Origin: Pseudomonadota bacterium
GTDB lineage: Archaea > Thermoplasmatota > SW-10-69-26 > JACQPN01 > JAJPHT01
Direction: 5' to 3'
DNA: 64,000 nucleotides
NCBI GenBank assembly: GCA_021325135.1
Contig: JAJPHT010000039.1
Coordinates: forward strand, 62,001-126,000
The notes beneath the pieces are model-generated. The model saw only the letters and a list, made by a program, of their open reading frames with translations. It made no database searches and had not been told where the DNA came from. Positions 16,379 to 25,302 of this stretch are shown here, piece by piece. Position numbers and translations under genes: made by a program. Each line of letters starts with the position of its first letter. Within the stretch, counting starts at the first letter, position 1.

Positions 16379-17689
16379 TTAAAGCTGGCCGACGGGAGCG
16401 GGGAGCGCGGGCGGCTTGGCGTCCAGGGCCAGCGCGAAGGCGTAGGTCTGCGTCACCACCGTCTCGACGTGGACGCGCCACGTCCCGCTGGAGGACGCGA
16501 CCCAGCCCGGCGAGACCACCGATGCAGAGTAGCCGAAGGTGCAGACGTTCGCGACCTGGACGAGGCCGGGGTCGTAGAGGTCGGCGCACACGAAGCTCCC
16601 CGAGATGGGCAGGCGGATGGACTGCCCGGCCTCGGCGTGGAACGAGTACCAGTCGGAAAGGTCGGTCATGACGTCCTCCTCTCCTCGGTAGACGGCGCCG
16701 GGGCTGATGGGGAGGGCCGCATCGGCCTCGTTGCCCGCGTCGCGGCCGCTGCCCGCGTCATCCTGCGGGTGGTCGAACTGGTCGAGGTAGACGGTGGGGT
16801 CCTCCGCGGGGCGCACGTCGGGCGCGGGCGCGTCGAGGCCCAGCGAGAAGCGGTAGGACTGCGGCGCGCCCAGGGGGAGGCCCAGCGTCCACGTGCCCGA
16901 CGCGTCCGCGACGAGGTCGAGGAGCGTGACGAGGCCGAGGCCCGTGTAGCTCTCCGAGCACGCGGGGCCCGCCGACGAGCCGTCGGGGCGGAGCAGCTCG
17001 TCGCAGCGCAGCGAGGTCGTGGACTGGACCTGCAGCCGGTCGCCCGCGGAGAGGGGGAAGGAGTACCAGTCCGCCGGGTCGTAGGGGCCGGCGCCGAAGC
17101 CGTCGTAGGCGATGCCGAACGAGACGGGCACCGCCTCGCGCGGGTCGTTGCCCGCGTCGCGGCCGCTGCCCGCGTCGTCGTGGGGCAGAGGGAGGGCCGG
17201 CCGCGCGGGCTCGGGCGCGATGGCGTCCAGGGCGAAGGAGAAGAAGTACGTCTGGTCTGCGTCGCCGGAGTAGGCGAGGTGATGGCGGCCCGCGCTGCCC
17301 ACGTGGAGCAGGAGGCGAATCTCCTGGCCGGCGAGGGAGCACGAGGAGGCCAGCTGGGTGGAGCCCGCGGCGTCCCACAGGCTCAGGCAGCCCGGCAGGC
17401 CGGAGAGGCGCGCGTCCAGAAGCGCGCCAGTGGGGGCGTCGAAGGAGTACCAGTCGGCGTAGTCCCCCGGCACGATCCCCTGGTGGTAGAGGTCGCGGTG
17501 GATGTCGCCGCGGTACACGACGCCGGGGAGGATGGGGACTGCGGTCGCGGGGCCCGTTCCGGCGTCCCGACCGCTGCCCGCGTCGTCTTCGCGGAGAGGA
17601 TAGGGCGGGAGATCGGGCGTGGTCAGGGCGAGGGCCGAGGGGAGAAGCAGCAGCACAGCGACGGCTGTCGCGGGGACGATGGGGCGCAC
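16379..17689 (-). CDS. Secreted protein with three DDAGSGRDAG-headed repeats
   Basis: About 436 residues with an N-terminal hydrophobic signal (VRPIVPATAVAVLLLLPSAL). Three units of roughly 130 residues follow, each beginning DDAGSGRDAG(N/T), then A-x-P-(I/V)-x-x-G-x-x-Y-x-G, then DWYSF, and closing with a beta-rich stretch ending (F/L)-x-LALDA. The units resemble the bacterial pre-peptidase C-terminal (PPC) beta-sandwich, seen in extracellular enzymes, but no enzyme is attached. The DNA of the repeat heads is also conserved (around 16730, 17150 and 17560), suggesting recent duplication or selection. GTG 17689 is the best start. Divergent from arginase. Confidence 0.78.
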   Translation of the reverse strand: MRPIVPATAVAVLLLLPSALALTTPDLPPYPLREDDAGSGRDAGTGPATAVPILPGVVYRGDIHRDLYHQGIVPGDYADWYSFDAPTGALLDARLSGLPGCLSLWDAAGSTQLASSCSLAGQEIRLLLHVGSAGRHHLAYSGDADQTYFFSFALDAIAPEPARPALPLPHDDAGSGRDAGNDPREAVPVSFGIAYDGFGAGPYDPADWYSFPLSAGDRLQVQSTTSLRCDELLRPDGSSAGPACSESYTGLGLVTLLDLVADASGTWTLGLPLGAPQSYRFSLGLDAPAPDVRPAEDPTVYLDQFDHPQDDAGSGRDAGNEADAALPISPGAVYRGEEDVMTDLSDWYSFHAEAGQSIRLPISGSFVCADLYDPGLVQVANVCTFGYSASVVSPGWVASSSGTWRVHVETVVTQTYAFALALDAKPPALPAPVGQL

Positions 17690-17783
17690 AACTCTAGCCT
17701 CCGCGACCTGCGTGGCGTTGCCAGCGGATGAAGGATCGCATGAGCGGCCGGTCCCTTGCTTGTATAAGTGCGGTTGCGGCAGC

Positions 17784-17793
17784 CCTTTTACGT
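17784..17793 (+). promoter_or_regulatory. TATA-like box of the arginase gene
   Basis: CCCTTTTACG lies about 30 nt before GTG 17821. A second AT-rich box, TGTATAAGT (17761-17769), lies further upstream and may serve the divergent repeat-protein gene. Confidence 0.45.
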
Positions 17794-17820
17794 CCGCGGG
17801 GCGCATCCCGGCCGATCCCC

Positions 17821-18720
17821 GTGAACATCAAGATCATCGGCGTGCCCATGGACCTGGGCGCCTCCCGCCGCGGCACCGACATGGGGCCCTCGGCCATGCG
17901 CGCCGCGCGCCTCGGGCCCCGCATCGAGCGGCTGGGCCATAACGTCGAGGACCTGGGCAACATCTACTCGCCCACGGTGGAGACGAAGGGGCCCGGCAAC
18001 CCGCGCCTGCGCTACGCCGACGAGATCACGCGCGTCTGCGACACGCTGGCGCGCCGCGTCGAGAAGGTCGTGCAGGCCGGCGAGTTCCCGCTGGTCCTGG
18101 GCGGCGACCACTCCATCGCCATGGGTACCGTGGGCGGCGTCGCGCGGGCCATCGGCGCGGGCCGCACGGGCGTCATCTGGGTGGACGCGCACGGCGACTT
18201 CAACACCGCGGACACGAGCCCCACGGGCAACATCCACGGCATGCCCTACGCGGCCATCTGCGGCATCGGCGAGCAGGCCCTCACCGAGCTTGGCGGCGTC
18301 AACCCCAAGGTGAAGTGCGAGAACGCGGTCATCGTCGGCGCGCGCGATATCGATCCCGAGGAGGGCACGCTCCTCAAGAAGGCCGGCGTCACGGTGTTCA
18401 CCATGCGCGAGATCGACGAGCGGGGCATCCGCCGCGTCATGGAGGACGCGCTGGACGCCGCGTGCCGCAACGTCGCGCACCTGCACGTCTCGTTCGACGC
18501 GGACAGCGTGGACCCCGAGGACGCGCCCGGCGTCGGCACGCCCGTCCCCGGAGGCCTCACCTACCGCGAGGCGCACCTGGCCATGGAGATGGCGAGCGAG
18601 GTGCCCTTCTTCAAGAGCCTGGAGATCGTCGAGGTCAACCCGCTCATGGACGAGCGCAACCGCACCGCCGAGCTGATGGTGGGGCTCGCCGCCAGCGCGC
18701 TGGGGAAGCGCATCCTCTGA
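17821..18720 (+). CDS. rocF: Arginase
   Basis: A 299-residue ureohydrolase, the usual arginase length. Mn2+ ligands are in GGDHS (94-98), DAHGDFN (122-128) and SFDADSVDP (224-232). TSPTGNIHGMP (132-142) is the arginase form of the substrate loop, which separates it from agmatinases. It should hydrolyse L-arginine to ornithine and urea. GTG 17821 begins exactly on the family N-terminus (VNIKIIGVPMDLGASRRG). The argininosuccinate synthase gene at 45439 shows the same organism also makes arginine. Stop is 3 bases from the convergent CARDB gene. Confidence 0.93.
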   Translation: MNIKIIGVPMDLGASRRGTDMGPSAMRAARLGPRIERLGHNVEDLGNIYSPTVETKGPGNPRLRYADEITRVCDTLARRVEKVVQAGEFPLVLGGDHSIAMGTVGGVARAIGAGRTGVIWVDAHGDFNTADTSPTGNIHGMPYAAICGIGEQALTELGGVNPKVKCENAVIVGARDIDPEEGTLLKKAGVTVFTMREIDERGIRRVMEDALDAACRNVAHLHVSFDADSVDPEDAPGVGTPVPGGLTYREAHLAMEMASEVPFFKSLEIVEVNPLMDERNRTAELMVGLAASALGKRIL

Positions 18721-18723
18721 GGC

Positions 18724-20766
18724 TCACGGCCGCCGGCGCCACGCGAGGGCGAGCGCGGCCACGAGCGGGACCAGCAGCGCGACGCCCGGCGCCGGGAGGA
18801 ACCTTGCGGGCGCGGCCACGTCGTAGGTCTTCTCGACGTGGATGGGCTGCGCGCTGTCCACGCCAAGAATCTTGAGGTCGGCGCTCACGGTGTGCTTGCC
18901 CGCGGGGAGGTCCAGGTCGTCGGTGCGCTGCGTCGCGGTGCCCGCGCCCGGCACGCCCGGGATGACCTTGTCGCCCACGAGCTTGCCGTCCAGGCGGAAC
19001 TCGACGCTCACGCGGTCCACGGGCGCGAGGTTGGGGTTGCGCACGACGACGCCCACGAAGCCCTTCACCGAGCCGCCGTCGACGCGCGTGATCACGTCGA
19101 GGTTCGTGACGGTGAGCGTCGCGGGGGGCTCGGGGGGCGGCTGCTGCGGGGAGCCCCCGTCGGGGCCGGGCGGAGGGGTGGAGGTCGTGGGGGGCGTGGG
19201 CGGGGACGGCGTCACGTCGGGGGGCGGCGACTCGGAGGCTGGCGCGGCGATGGTGATGTCGCGCTGGATCGCGTTGTCGTCGCGCGTGGACTCGTTGACG
19301 AGGCGGTCGGGGTCGACCAGGGCGGAGAGCGTGTGGTTCCCCTCCGCGGCGCCGCCCCACGAGAAGACGGCCGAGTAGGACCGTCCGGCGGGGAGCGCGG
19401 GCACGTCCTTGCTCGCGAGCAGCACGCCGTCGGCGCGCAGGAGGAGCGTCGTGCGGTTGGAGGCGCCCTGGCCCGCGTTGCGCACGAGCGCCGTGACCAT
19501 CACCGTCTCGCCGGGGCTGGGGTCGTCGGGCAGCGCGTCGAGGCGCTCCACGAGGAGGTCGGGCTGCGCCGCGGTCTCGGCCGTGCCCTGGATGGTGAGG
19601 TTCTGGTCCCACTCGTTGTTGGCCCTCGTCTGCTCGACGGTGAGGTTGTCCGGGTCCGCGACGACGCGCAGCGTGTGCGCGCCCGCGCCGAGCACCGCGT
19701 AGAGCTGGTAGTGCGCCGTCTGGCCCGGGCCGAGGTTGGGCGACGACGCGTTGGCGATGGGGACCGCGCCGTCGTACACGCGGATCTGCGCCACGCCCGC
19801 GGCTCGGTCGCCCAGGTTCGTCACCAGCGCGTCCACGAGGAGGCCGCGGTGCTCCAGGAACGAGCCGTGCACGGTGACGTTCGCGACCGCGAGGTCGGGC
19901 GCGGGGTGCGGGAGGATCTCGAAGGGAGCGCACGCGACGTAGAGCGTGTTCGTGCACTGGAGCACGGTGGCGTTGGCGGGGTCCAGCACGGCCATGGCGG
20001 TGAAGTTGCCCGCGGGGCGCAGGTCCGTGTCGTTGTAGATGAACACCTCGGCCTGCGTGCCCGGCTGGAGCGCGGGGACGCCGTCCGAGCCCACGAGGCC
20101 GTTGTCGTCGTAGAACGCGACGGTGGTGGGCGCCGAGGGCGCGTCGCCCGCGTTCGCGACGGTGGCGACCATGAACTGCGACGTGCTGGGGCGGCCCACC
20201 GGGGGCGAGACGCGGAACGCCGCGAGGTGCAGGTCGGGCGCGGGCGTGGGACGCACGTAGAACCAGCGGTCGGGCGCGACGTTGTTGGACTCGTCCGACT
20301 CGGCCACGTCGCCGTTGGGCGCGTCGCCGCGCGGCGGGTCCACGGTGAGGGAGAAGCGGTGCCAGCCCGCGGCCAGCGTGGCGTTCCAGCACAGCTCGTC
20401 GCTGAAGTCGCCCGTGTGCAGGAGCTTGAGCACCTGGAGCGACGACTCGGGCAGGCCGTCGAGGACGAGCTGCACGTAGAAGGGGGACTTGGTGGCGCTG
20501 TCCTGCGCAACGTTGGCCGCGTAGCCGCACATCTGGCTGGGGAAGCGCTCGTCGGTCACGGTGGCGGCGAGGTTCGCGCCGAAGAGGTCGGGCGAGCGGC
20601 AGTAGGGCGGCGTGGCGCCCGCGCCGTTGGACTGCGCCGCGTCGTAGGCCTGCTCCTGCTGGTCGCAGAACGGGTCGTCCGCCCGCGCGGGGCCCGGGAG
20701 CGCCAGGGCTGGCGCCAGCACGAGCAGGGCCAGCAGGATGCCTCGGGCGGCCTGGGGCGACACCAC
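18724..20766 (-). CDS. Large secreted CARDB-repeat surface protein with C-terminal anchor
   Basis: About 680 residues: signal peptide (ARGILLALLVLAPALALPGP), a Cys-containing N-terminal domain, then three or four CARDB-type Ig-like units recognisable by phrases such as ATVANAGDAPSAPTTVAFYD, LVTNLGDRAAG and ALVRNAGQGASNRTTLLL. A Pro/Thr/Ser-rich linker follows, one more beta-sandwich, and a C-terminal PAPGVALLVPLVAALALAWR ending in Arg residues, a membrane anchor similar to archaeosortase-type tails. GTG 20766 has a TATA-like GCTTAAGAG (20787-20795) about 25 nt upstream. Likely cell-surface adhesion or structural role. Confidence 0.85.
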   Translation of the reverse strand: MVSPQAARGILLALLVLAPALALPGPARADDPFCDQQEQAYDAAQSNGAGATPPYCRSPDLFGANLAATVTDERFPSQMCGYAANVAQDSATKSPFYVQLVLDGLPESSLQVLKLLHTGDFSDELCWNATLAAGWHRFSLTVDPPRGDAPNGDVAESDESNNVAPDRWFYVRPTPAPDLHLAAFRVSPPVGRPSTSQFMVATVANAGDAPSAPTTVAFYDDNGLVGSDGVPALQPGTQAEVFIYNDTDLRPAGNFTAMAVLDPANATVLQCTNTLYVACAPFEILPHPAPDLAVANVTVHGSFLEHRGLLVDALVTNLGDRAAGVAQIRVYDGAVPIANASSPNLGPGQTAHYQLYAVLGAGAHTLRVVADPDNLTVEQTRANNEWDQNLTIQGTAETAAQPDLLVERLDALPDDPSPGETVMVTALVRNAGQGASNRTTLLLRADGVLLASKDVPALPAGRSYSAVFSWGGAAEGNHTLSALVDPDRLVNESTRDDNAIQRDITIAAPASESPPPDVTPSPPTPPTTSTPPPGPDGGSPQQPPPEPPATLTVTNLDVITRVDGGSVKGFVGVVVRNPNLAPVDRVSVEFRLDGKLVGDKVIPGVPGAGTATQRTDDLDLPAGKHTVSADLKILGVDSAQPIHVEKTYDVAAPARFLPAPGVALLVPLVAALALAWRRRP

Positions 20767-20786
20767 GTCGGACCGGCCCCCAACGG

Positions 20787-20795
20787 CTCTTAAGC
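20787..20795 (-). promoter_or_regulatory. TATA box of the CARDB surface protein gene
   Basis: GCTTAAGAG on the minus strand is centred about 25 nt before GTG 20766; no ribosome binding site lies between. Confidence 0.5.
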
Positions 20796-20906
20796 CTTGT
20801 TGAGCACCCTTTGGCGATCGGCGCCCATCGCACGACCTGAGCGCTGCCTCCGCTTCACAGCTTTTCTTCGCAAGTGGCTTGTAACACAATGGGCGTGCGA
20901 AGCGCC

Positions 20907-21338
20907 ATGCGCCTCCCTCTCGTCGCGATCCTTCTGCTCGCGCTCGCCCCGCTCCCGCATGCGGCGGCCGCCCTCTGCGGCTCCCCGTGCGGTCCGCCCC
21001 AAAACCCCTGCGAGCCCATGTGCGCAGGCGCCAGCGGTGAATGCTACGACTCCGATCCCACCGTGATGGGCGCCACCGGCGGCGAGGACGAGGCCGGCGT
21101 CGCGGGCGGCTCCGTGGTCCTCCCGACGGGCACGGGCGCCGCGAACGCGCTGTTCGCATTCCTCAACGACCCCAAGGGCATCCCCGCGGGCGACGCCTGC
21201 ACGGCTCCTGGCGACGACCACCTGGAAGCGCACGCCTTCGTGGCGGGCGCGGGGGGCGTCGAGGTCTGCTACGATGGAGCGGTCCACGCCTACGCGACGG
21301 AGGTCTGCGACGGTGACGACCCGGGCGACTCCGGCTGA
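20907..21338 (+). CDS. Small secreted cysteine-containing protein
   Basis: 143 residues with a strong signal peptide (MRLPLVAILLLALAPLPHAA) and a mature region opening with five closely spaced cysteines (LCGSPCGPPQNPCEPMCAGA, then GECYD), plus later cysteines in GDACTA, VEVCYD and TEVCDG. The spacing suggests disulfides outside the cell. No homologue is recognised. In-frame ATG 20889 is an alternative start. Divergent from the CARDB gene. Confidence 0.65.
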   Translation: MRLPLVAILLLALAPLPHAAAALCGSPCGPPQNPCEPMCAGASGECYDSDPTVMGATGGEDEAGVAGGSVVLPTGTGAANALFAFLNDPKGIPAGDACTAPGDDHLEAHAFVAGAGGVEVCYDGAVHAYATEVCDGDDPGDSG

Positions 21339-21398
21339 GCAACGCCTGATCCCTCGGAACGGGGCCCCGCCTCGTTCCCCGCGCATCGCGACCGCGCA

Positions 21399-21406
21399 GT
21401 TCAAAC
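21399..21406 (+). promoter_or_regulatory. TATA-like box of the roadblock-like gene
   Basis: GTTCAAAC is centred about 30 nt before ATG 21434. It superficially resembles a tRNA T-loop but has no cloverleaf around it. Confidence 0.45.
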
Positions 21407-21433
21407 CGCCTCGCCGCCGAAGAGCGCCGCGGG

Positions 21434-21730
21434 ATGCACATGGACACGGCGAACCTCCTCGTCTCGCACCGGCAGCACGTCTTGGACCTCTTCCACGCCG
21501 CGTTGCCGGGAGTCAGGGGCGTCGTACTCTCCGACCCGGCGGGAGCCCCCGTGGCGCATGACGCGGGGCCCCACGCCGGGCCGCTGGCCGCCGCCGCGCT
21601 GCGCGAGCACCAGGCCTCGGGCGGCGTCGGGGCCTCCACCATGGTGAGCCACGCCGACGGGCTCTACCTCGTCGTCTTCCTCTCCGCGCAGCAGGCCCAG
21701 GCGTGGGCCGCTCCCCCCTTGCCCGCGTGA
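21434..21730 (+). CDS. Roadblock/LC7-like domain protein
   Basis: 98 residues. The centre reads LPGVRGVVLSDPAGAPVAHD, which matches the strand-turn-strand signature of roadblock/MglB-type domains (G-V-x-G-x-x-x-x-D-x-x-G-x-P-x-x). A helix precedes it and a final strand (GLYLVVFLSA) follows, so the fold order fits. Such proteins often regulate small GTPases; no GTPase gene is adjacent. The assignment rests on this signature alone. Confidence 0.55.
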   Translation: MHMDTANLLVSHRQHVLDLFHAALPGVRGVVLSDPAGAPVAHDAGPHAGPLAAAALREHQASGGVGASTMVSHADGLYLVVFLSAQQAQAWAAPPLPA

Positions 21731-21767
21731 GCCGAAGGGTTTTCCGGGGTCGCGCGGCTGCGCCCGC

Positions 21768-22511
21768 GTGAGCGACGTCGTCGCGGGCCGCAACCCCGTG
21801 GCCGAGGCCCTGAAGGCGGGCCGCGTGCAGCGCCTCCTCGTGAGCGAGACCGCCGCCAACGACAAGGCGATGCGCGCGCTGCTGGAGCGCGCCCGCGCCG
21901 CCCGCGTGCCGCCGGAGACGGTGCCCCTCGCCACCATCGAGCGCCACGCGCCCGGCGTCGTCCACCAGGGCGTCGTCGCGCTCTGCGAGCCGCGCGGCTA
22001 CTGGACGCTGGACGAGGTGCTGGCCTCGGCGCGGGCGAAGAACGAGGACCCGTTCCTCCTCCTGCTGGACGGCGTGGAGGACCCCCACAACCTGGGCGCC
22101 ATCCTGCGCGTGGCGGACGGCGCGGGCGCGCACGGCGTCGTCATCCCCGGCCGCGGCGCCGTCGGCCTCACGCCCACGGTGCTGAAGTCCAGCGCGGGCG
22201 CGGCGGAGCACGTCCCCGTGGCGCAGGTGGGCAACCTCACTGACGCCGTGCTGCATCTGAAGCGCGAGCAGGTCTGGGTGGGCATCGCGGAGGCCACGCA
22301 GGGCAAGCCCTACTTCCAGGAGCGCCTCACCGGCCCCCTCGCCCTCGTCCTGGGCTCCGAAGGCGCGGGCGTGTCGCGGCCCGTGGCGAAGCACGCCGAC
22401 TTCGCGGTCCACATCCCCCTGAAGGGCGCCGTCAACTCCCTGAACGTCAGCGTCGCGTGCGCGGTGCTCTGCTTCGAGCGGGTGCGGCAGCTATCAGGCG
22501 GGAAGCGCTGA
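21768..22511 (+). CDS. SpoU/TrmH-family RNA 2'-O-methyltransferase (RlmB-like)
   Basis: 247 residues. N-terminal substrate-binding domain starts VVAGRNPVAEAL, typical of RlmB/TrmH group 3, and the SPOUT domain holds the three knot motifs: LLLDGVEDPHNLGAILR, ALVLGSEGAGVSR and IPLKGAVNSLNVSVACAVL. It should methylate a ribose in rRNA or tRNA; RlmB in bacteria acts on G2251 of 23S rRNA, but the archaeal target is not shown. GTG 21768 directly begins the conserved N-terminus. Next gene starts 60 bases downstream. Confidence 0.88.
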   Translation: MSDVVAGRNPVAEALKAGRVQRLLVSETAANDKAMRALLERARAARVPPETVPLATIERHAPGVVHQGVVALCEPRGYWTLDEVLASARAKNEDPFLLLLDGVEDPHNLGAILRVADGAGAHGVVIPGRGAVGLTPTVLKSSAGAAEHVPVAQVGNLTDAVLHLKREQVWVGIAEATQGKPYFQERLTGPLALVLGSEGAGVSRPVAKHADFAVHIPLKGAVNSLNVSVACAVLCFERVRQLSGGKR

Positions 22512-22570
22512 GATCAAGTTCGGTGCCTTCAAGCCCCCGCGCATCGTGGCCGCGCGCGGGAGCCTTGAAC

Positions 22571-22930
22571 ATGACCATGCTGAAGACCTCGGAGGACATC
22601 GCGCAGGCGAACGGCCAGGCCGCACCCTCCCCCGCCGCGACGCCCATCCCCGTCATCGTCACGCCCGTCCACGTCCCCACCGCCGCGGACGTCACGACCC
22701 TCGTCGAGGCCGCGCACGAGCACATCGAGAAGATGGTGAGCGCGGAGCTGGCCCAGATCCAGTCCACCCTCGCCACCGCGTGGCGCGCCTCGGAGGTCAA
22801 CCTCGCCAAGGCCCAGGCCGACCTCGCGGCCCTCACCCAGGCCTACCAGCAGCTGGAGGCCAAGCACCAGGCCGCGGAGCGCAAGGTGGCGGTCCTGGAA
22901 GAGGTCCGCGCGAGCCTCCAGAAGCTCTGA
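22571..22930 (+). CDS. Small coiled-coil protein (first of three)
   Basis: 119 residues: about 40 residues of flexible Ala/Pro/Val-rich sequence, then an uninterrupted helix with heptad pattern (EKMVSAELAQIQSTLATAW, YQQLEAKHQAAERKVA) ending in VLEEVRASLQKL. The ending is shared with the protein at 23950 ([13 protein letters not shown]) and loosely with 24945 (KLDAVADLKRAISRL), so the three are probably paralogues. Likely an oligomeric scaffold or partner protein; see the GAF-PAS-V4R protein at 25303. Confidence 0.65.
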   Translation: MTMLKTSEDIAQANGQAAPSPAATPIPVIVTPVHVPTAADVTTLVEAAHEHIEKMVSAELAQIQSTLATAWRASEVNLAKAQADLAALTQAYQQLEAKHQAAERKVAVLEEVRASLQKL

Positions 22931-23010
22931 GCCCGGGTCTTGGCGCTTGGGAGGATCGGACCTGCCAAGGGAGAAGCCGCGCTGGGCGCTCTGCCGTGCG
23001 GGTCTTCCCC

Positions 23011-23907
23011 ATGCGCAGCGCCCCCCTGCTCCTGCTGATCGTCCTCCTCGTCTCTCCCCTCTCGGCCGCAGTGGGTCCCCTCGCAGGGCCCGCGTGCGTC
23101 GATCCCCCCTCGCAGGAGGAGGCCGTCTCGCACAATGCCCTCTCGGCTTCGGCCGCGGTCCAGGGCGGAGCGTGCGCCTTCGCCTCGCCGGATGCGGCCT
23201 CCGCGAGCGCCCCTGCCACGGCCTGCGCCACGGCGCGTCTCGCCGCGACGACCGACTCCGCGGCCCTCTGCACGCCCGCCGCCGGGCAGGCCGACGCAGG
23301 CGTCTCCTCCGGCTCGCCCGTCGTGGAGGTCGGCGCATCGACTCCGCTTCAGGCTTGCCTCGCCAACGACGAGAGCGAGGCGTGCTCCGACCCCGTCTCC
23401 ACCTTCACCGACGTCGTCTCCCAGCTTCCGCTCGCGACGCAGCTCCTTCTGGCGTGCCTCAACGCCCAGCTTGGCCATTCGAGGAGCTACGACTGCTTCG
23501 GGCGCGTCACCGACGCGTTCTTCAACCCGCCCCAAGGCGGCGTGATCGTGCTGACGTGGAAGGGCGGCCAGTGGACGAAGCAGGCCAGCGTGGGGTGGGA
23601 CTGCGTCGACTCCTCCCAGACCGCCAGCCGCTATCTCGTCCACTGCAGCCCGTCCGCGGGGAAGAGCTTCCGCTGCAAGAACTTCCAGGTCTACGGCGAC
23701 GTGTCGCGGTCGCACCACAGCGCCCGCCCCGAGGCCGTGGCCACGACGAAGTGCAGCGGGATCACGGTGTCGTGCTACACCGACGGAGGGTCGTGCACGG
23801 ACCACGTCTGGACGGGCTCGCTCGACCCCGACCTCTTCTGCCAGCTCACCATCGGCCTCCCTGGCGAGATCGACCAGGCGACGGCGGTCTGCTACAACGA
23901 CCCGTGA
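23011..23907 (+). CDS. Secreted cysteine-rich protein of unknown function
   Basis: 298 residues with a signal peptide (APLLLLIVLLVSPLSAAVGP). The first half is Ala/Ser/Cys-rich low complexity; the second half has many Cys in a globular-looking region with NPPQGGVIVLTWKGGQWTKQ, SFRCKNFQVYGD and VSCYTDGGSCTD. Codon use is less GC-biased than in housekeeping neighbours, as in other secreted genes here. No family recognised. It interrupts the series of coiled-coil genes on the same strand. GTG 22996 is an in-frame alternative start. Confidence 0.65.
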   Translation: MRSAPLLLLIVLLVSPLSAAVGPLAGPACVDPPSQEEAVSHNALSASAAVQGGACAFASPDAASASAPATACATARLAATTDSAALCTPAAGQADAGVSSGSPVVEVGASTPLQACLANDESEACSDPVSTFTDVVSQLPLATQLLLACLNAQLGHSRSYDCFGRVTDAFFNPPQGGVIVLTWKGGQWTKQASVGWDCVDSSQTASRYLVHCSPSAGKSFRCKNFQVYGDVSRSHHSARPEAVATTKCSGITVSCYTDGGSCTDHVWTGSLDPDLFCQLTIGLPGEIDQATAVCYNDP

Positions 23908-23949
23908 AGGCGCGCCTCCGGGTGGGCGGGCGAAGTCCTCAAGTACCCC

Positions 23950-24288
23950 ATGCCGCAGACCCAACCTGTGGTGTTGGGAGTGTTCCGCAAGCGGAGCGAC
24001 GCGGACGAAGCGATTCCGGAAGACCTGCTGGCCAACGTGCCCGAGATCGGCGGCGGAGGGCCCGCGACGACGCGGCTCACCGTCGTCGCCGTGGAGGAGG
24101 ACGACGAGGACCCGCTGCGCGACGTGCGCGCGAGCCTGGAGCGCGCCTCCGAAGGGCTCTCGCACATGGCGCGGCGCGTGAAGGACCTGGAGAGCGAGAA
24201 CCTCAGGCTCGCCGCGCGCCTGCGCGAGGCCGAGGCCAAGGCCGCCCTCCTCGACGAGGTGCGCGCGTCGCTCAACAAGGCGCGCTGA
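23950..24288 (+). CDS. Small coiled-coil protein (second of three)
   Basis: 112 residues. About 55 residues of mixed sequence ([20 protein letters not shown]) lead into a helix with heptads ([40 protein letters not shown]) ending RASLNKAR. Its C-terminal motif matches the 22571 protein almost residue for residue. 40 bases separate it from the dcd gene downstream. Confidence 0.65.
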   Translation: MPQTQPVVLGVFRKRSDADEAIPEDLLANVPEIGGGGPATTRLTVVAVEEDDEDPLRDVRASLERASEGLSHMARRVKDLESENLRLAARLREAEAKAALLDEVRASLNKAR

Positions 24289-24328
24289 GCCGGAAGCCTC
24301 ACGCTCCGGCCCCCGTGTGCCGCGGGCG

Positions 24329-24898
24329 ATGATCCTCTCGGACCGCGACATCCTCGCGCGGCTGAAGCAGGGCGACCTCGTCGTCGATCCGCTGGACGAC
24401 CCGGACCTGCAGGTCCAGCCCGCGAGCATCGACCTGCGCCTGGGCGACGAGTTCCTCGTGTTCCGCAATCCCCACATCCCGTTCATCGACCCCCAGGCGA
24501 GCGACCTCTCGGGCCTCACGGAGAAGATCGTCGTGGGCCGGGGCTCCCCCTTCATCCTGCACCCCGGCGAGTTCGCGCTGGGCACGACCCACGAGCGCGT
24601 GCGCATCCCGGCCGACCTCGTGGCCAAGGTCGAGGGGCGCAGCAGCCTGGGCCGCCTCGCGGTGGTCGTCCACGCGACGGCGGGCTTCGTGGACCCCGGC
24701 TTCGAGGGGCACATCACGCTGGAATTGTCCAACCTCGGCCGCGTGCCCGTGGCGCTCCACCCGGGCATGCGCATCTCGCAGATCGCGCTCCACCAGATGT
24801 CCAGCCCTGCGCAGCGCCCCTACGGCTCGCCCGGCCGCCGCAGCAAGTACCAGGGCCAGCGGGGCCCCGTGGCGAGCCGCATCGGAGAGGACCGCTGA
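24329..24898 (+). CDS. dcd: dCTP deaminase
   Basis: 189 residues, usual length for Dcd. Family motifs: [12 protein letters not shown] at the start, [13 protein letters not shown] (30-42), [12 protein letters not shown] (101-112) and [19 protein letters not shown] (115-133), with the catalytic glutamate in LEL. It converts dCTP to dUTP; whether it also hydrolyses dUTP, as in some archaeal bifunctional members, cannot be told. ATG 24329 gives the conserved N-terminus; GTG 24317 is in frame upstream. Confidence 0.93.
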   Translation: MILSDRDILARLKQGDLVVDPLDDPDLQVQPASIDLRLGDEFLVFRNPHIPFIDPQASDLSGLTEKIVVGRGSPFILHPGEFALGTTHERVRIPADLVAKVEGRSSLGRLAVVVHATAGFVDPGFEGHITLELSNLGRVPVALHPGMRISQIALHQMSSPAQRPYGSPGRRSKYQGQRGPVASRIGEDR

Positions 24899-24913
24899 GG
24901 ACTTCCACCACAG

Positions 24914-24920
24914 CTTAAGT
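24914..24920 (+). promoter_or_regulatory. TATA box of the third coiled-coil gene
   Basis: CTTAAGT is centred about 28 nt before ATG 24945, with no ribosome binding site between, consistent with a leaderless transcript for the coiled-coil/GAF-PAS-V4R pair. Confidence 0.55.
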
Positions 24921-24944
24921 AGGGGCCCCGGGCGACTCCCACCC

Positions 24945-25298
24945 ATGACGCCCCCCGAGGAACGCCCCGCCAGCCTTGCGAGCGCCCTGGCCCCCGCCTG
25001 GAACGGCGAAGACGCGGGCGCGCACGACGTCATGCACCGCATGGAGAACATCCTGGTGAAGGAGCTGCCCCGCGTCGCCGACATGATGGGCAGCCTCATG
25101 CGCGGCATGGAGGAGCGCCTCGACGAGGCGATGCGCGAGATCGCGCGCCTGCGCGAGGCGCAGCAGGCCCTGGAGCGCCAGCACGCCGACGACGAGGCCC
25201 GGCTCTCCGAGCTGGACGCGCTGCGCCGGCAGAACGCGGAGTTCGCGGCGAAGCTCGACGCCGTCGCGGACCTCAAGCGCGCCATCTCCCGGCTCTGA
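24945..25298 (+). CDS. Small coiled-coil protein (third of three), paired with a sensor
   Basis: 117 residues. A Met-rich helical lead (MHRMENILVKELPRVADMMG) is followed by a strongly charged coiled coil (LREAQQALERQHADDEARLS) ending KLDAVADLKRAISRL. It ends four bases before the start of the GAF-PAS-V4R gene, so both are on one transcript from the TATA box at 24914. A direct physical partnership with that sensor is inferred, not shown. Confidence 0.7.
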   Translation: MTPPEERPASLASALAPAWNGEDAGAHDVMHRMENILVKELPRVADMMGSLMRGMEERLDEAMREIARLREAQQALERQHADDEARLSELDALRRQNAEFAAKLDAVADLKRAISRL

Positions 25299-25302
25299 GC
25301 CC

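Noticed and set aside
21399..21410. GTTCAAACCGCC looks like a tRNA T-loop
   Set aside because: No cloverleaf; its spacing to ATG 21434 fits a TATA box instead.
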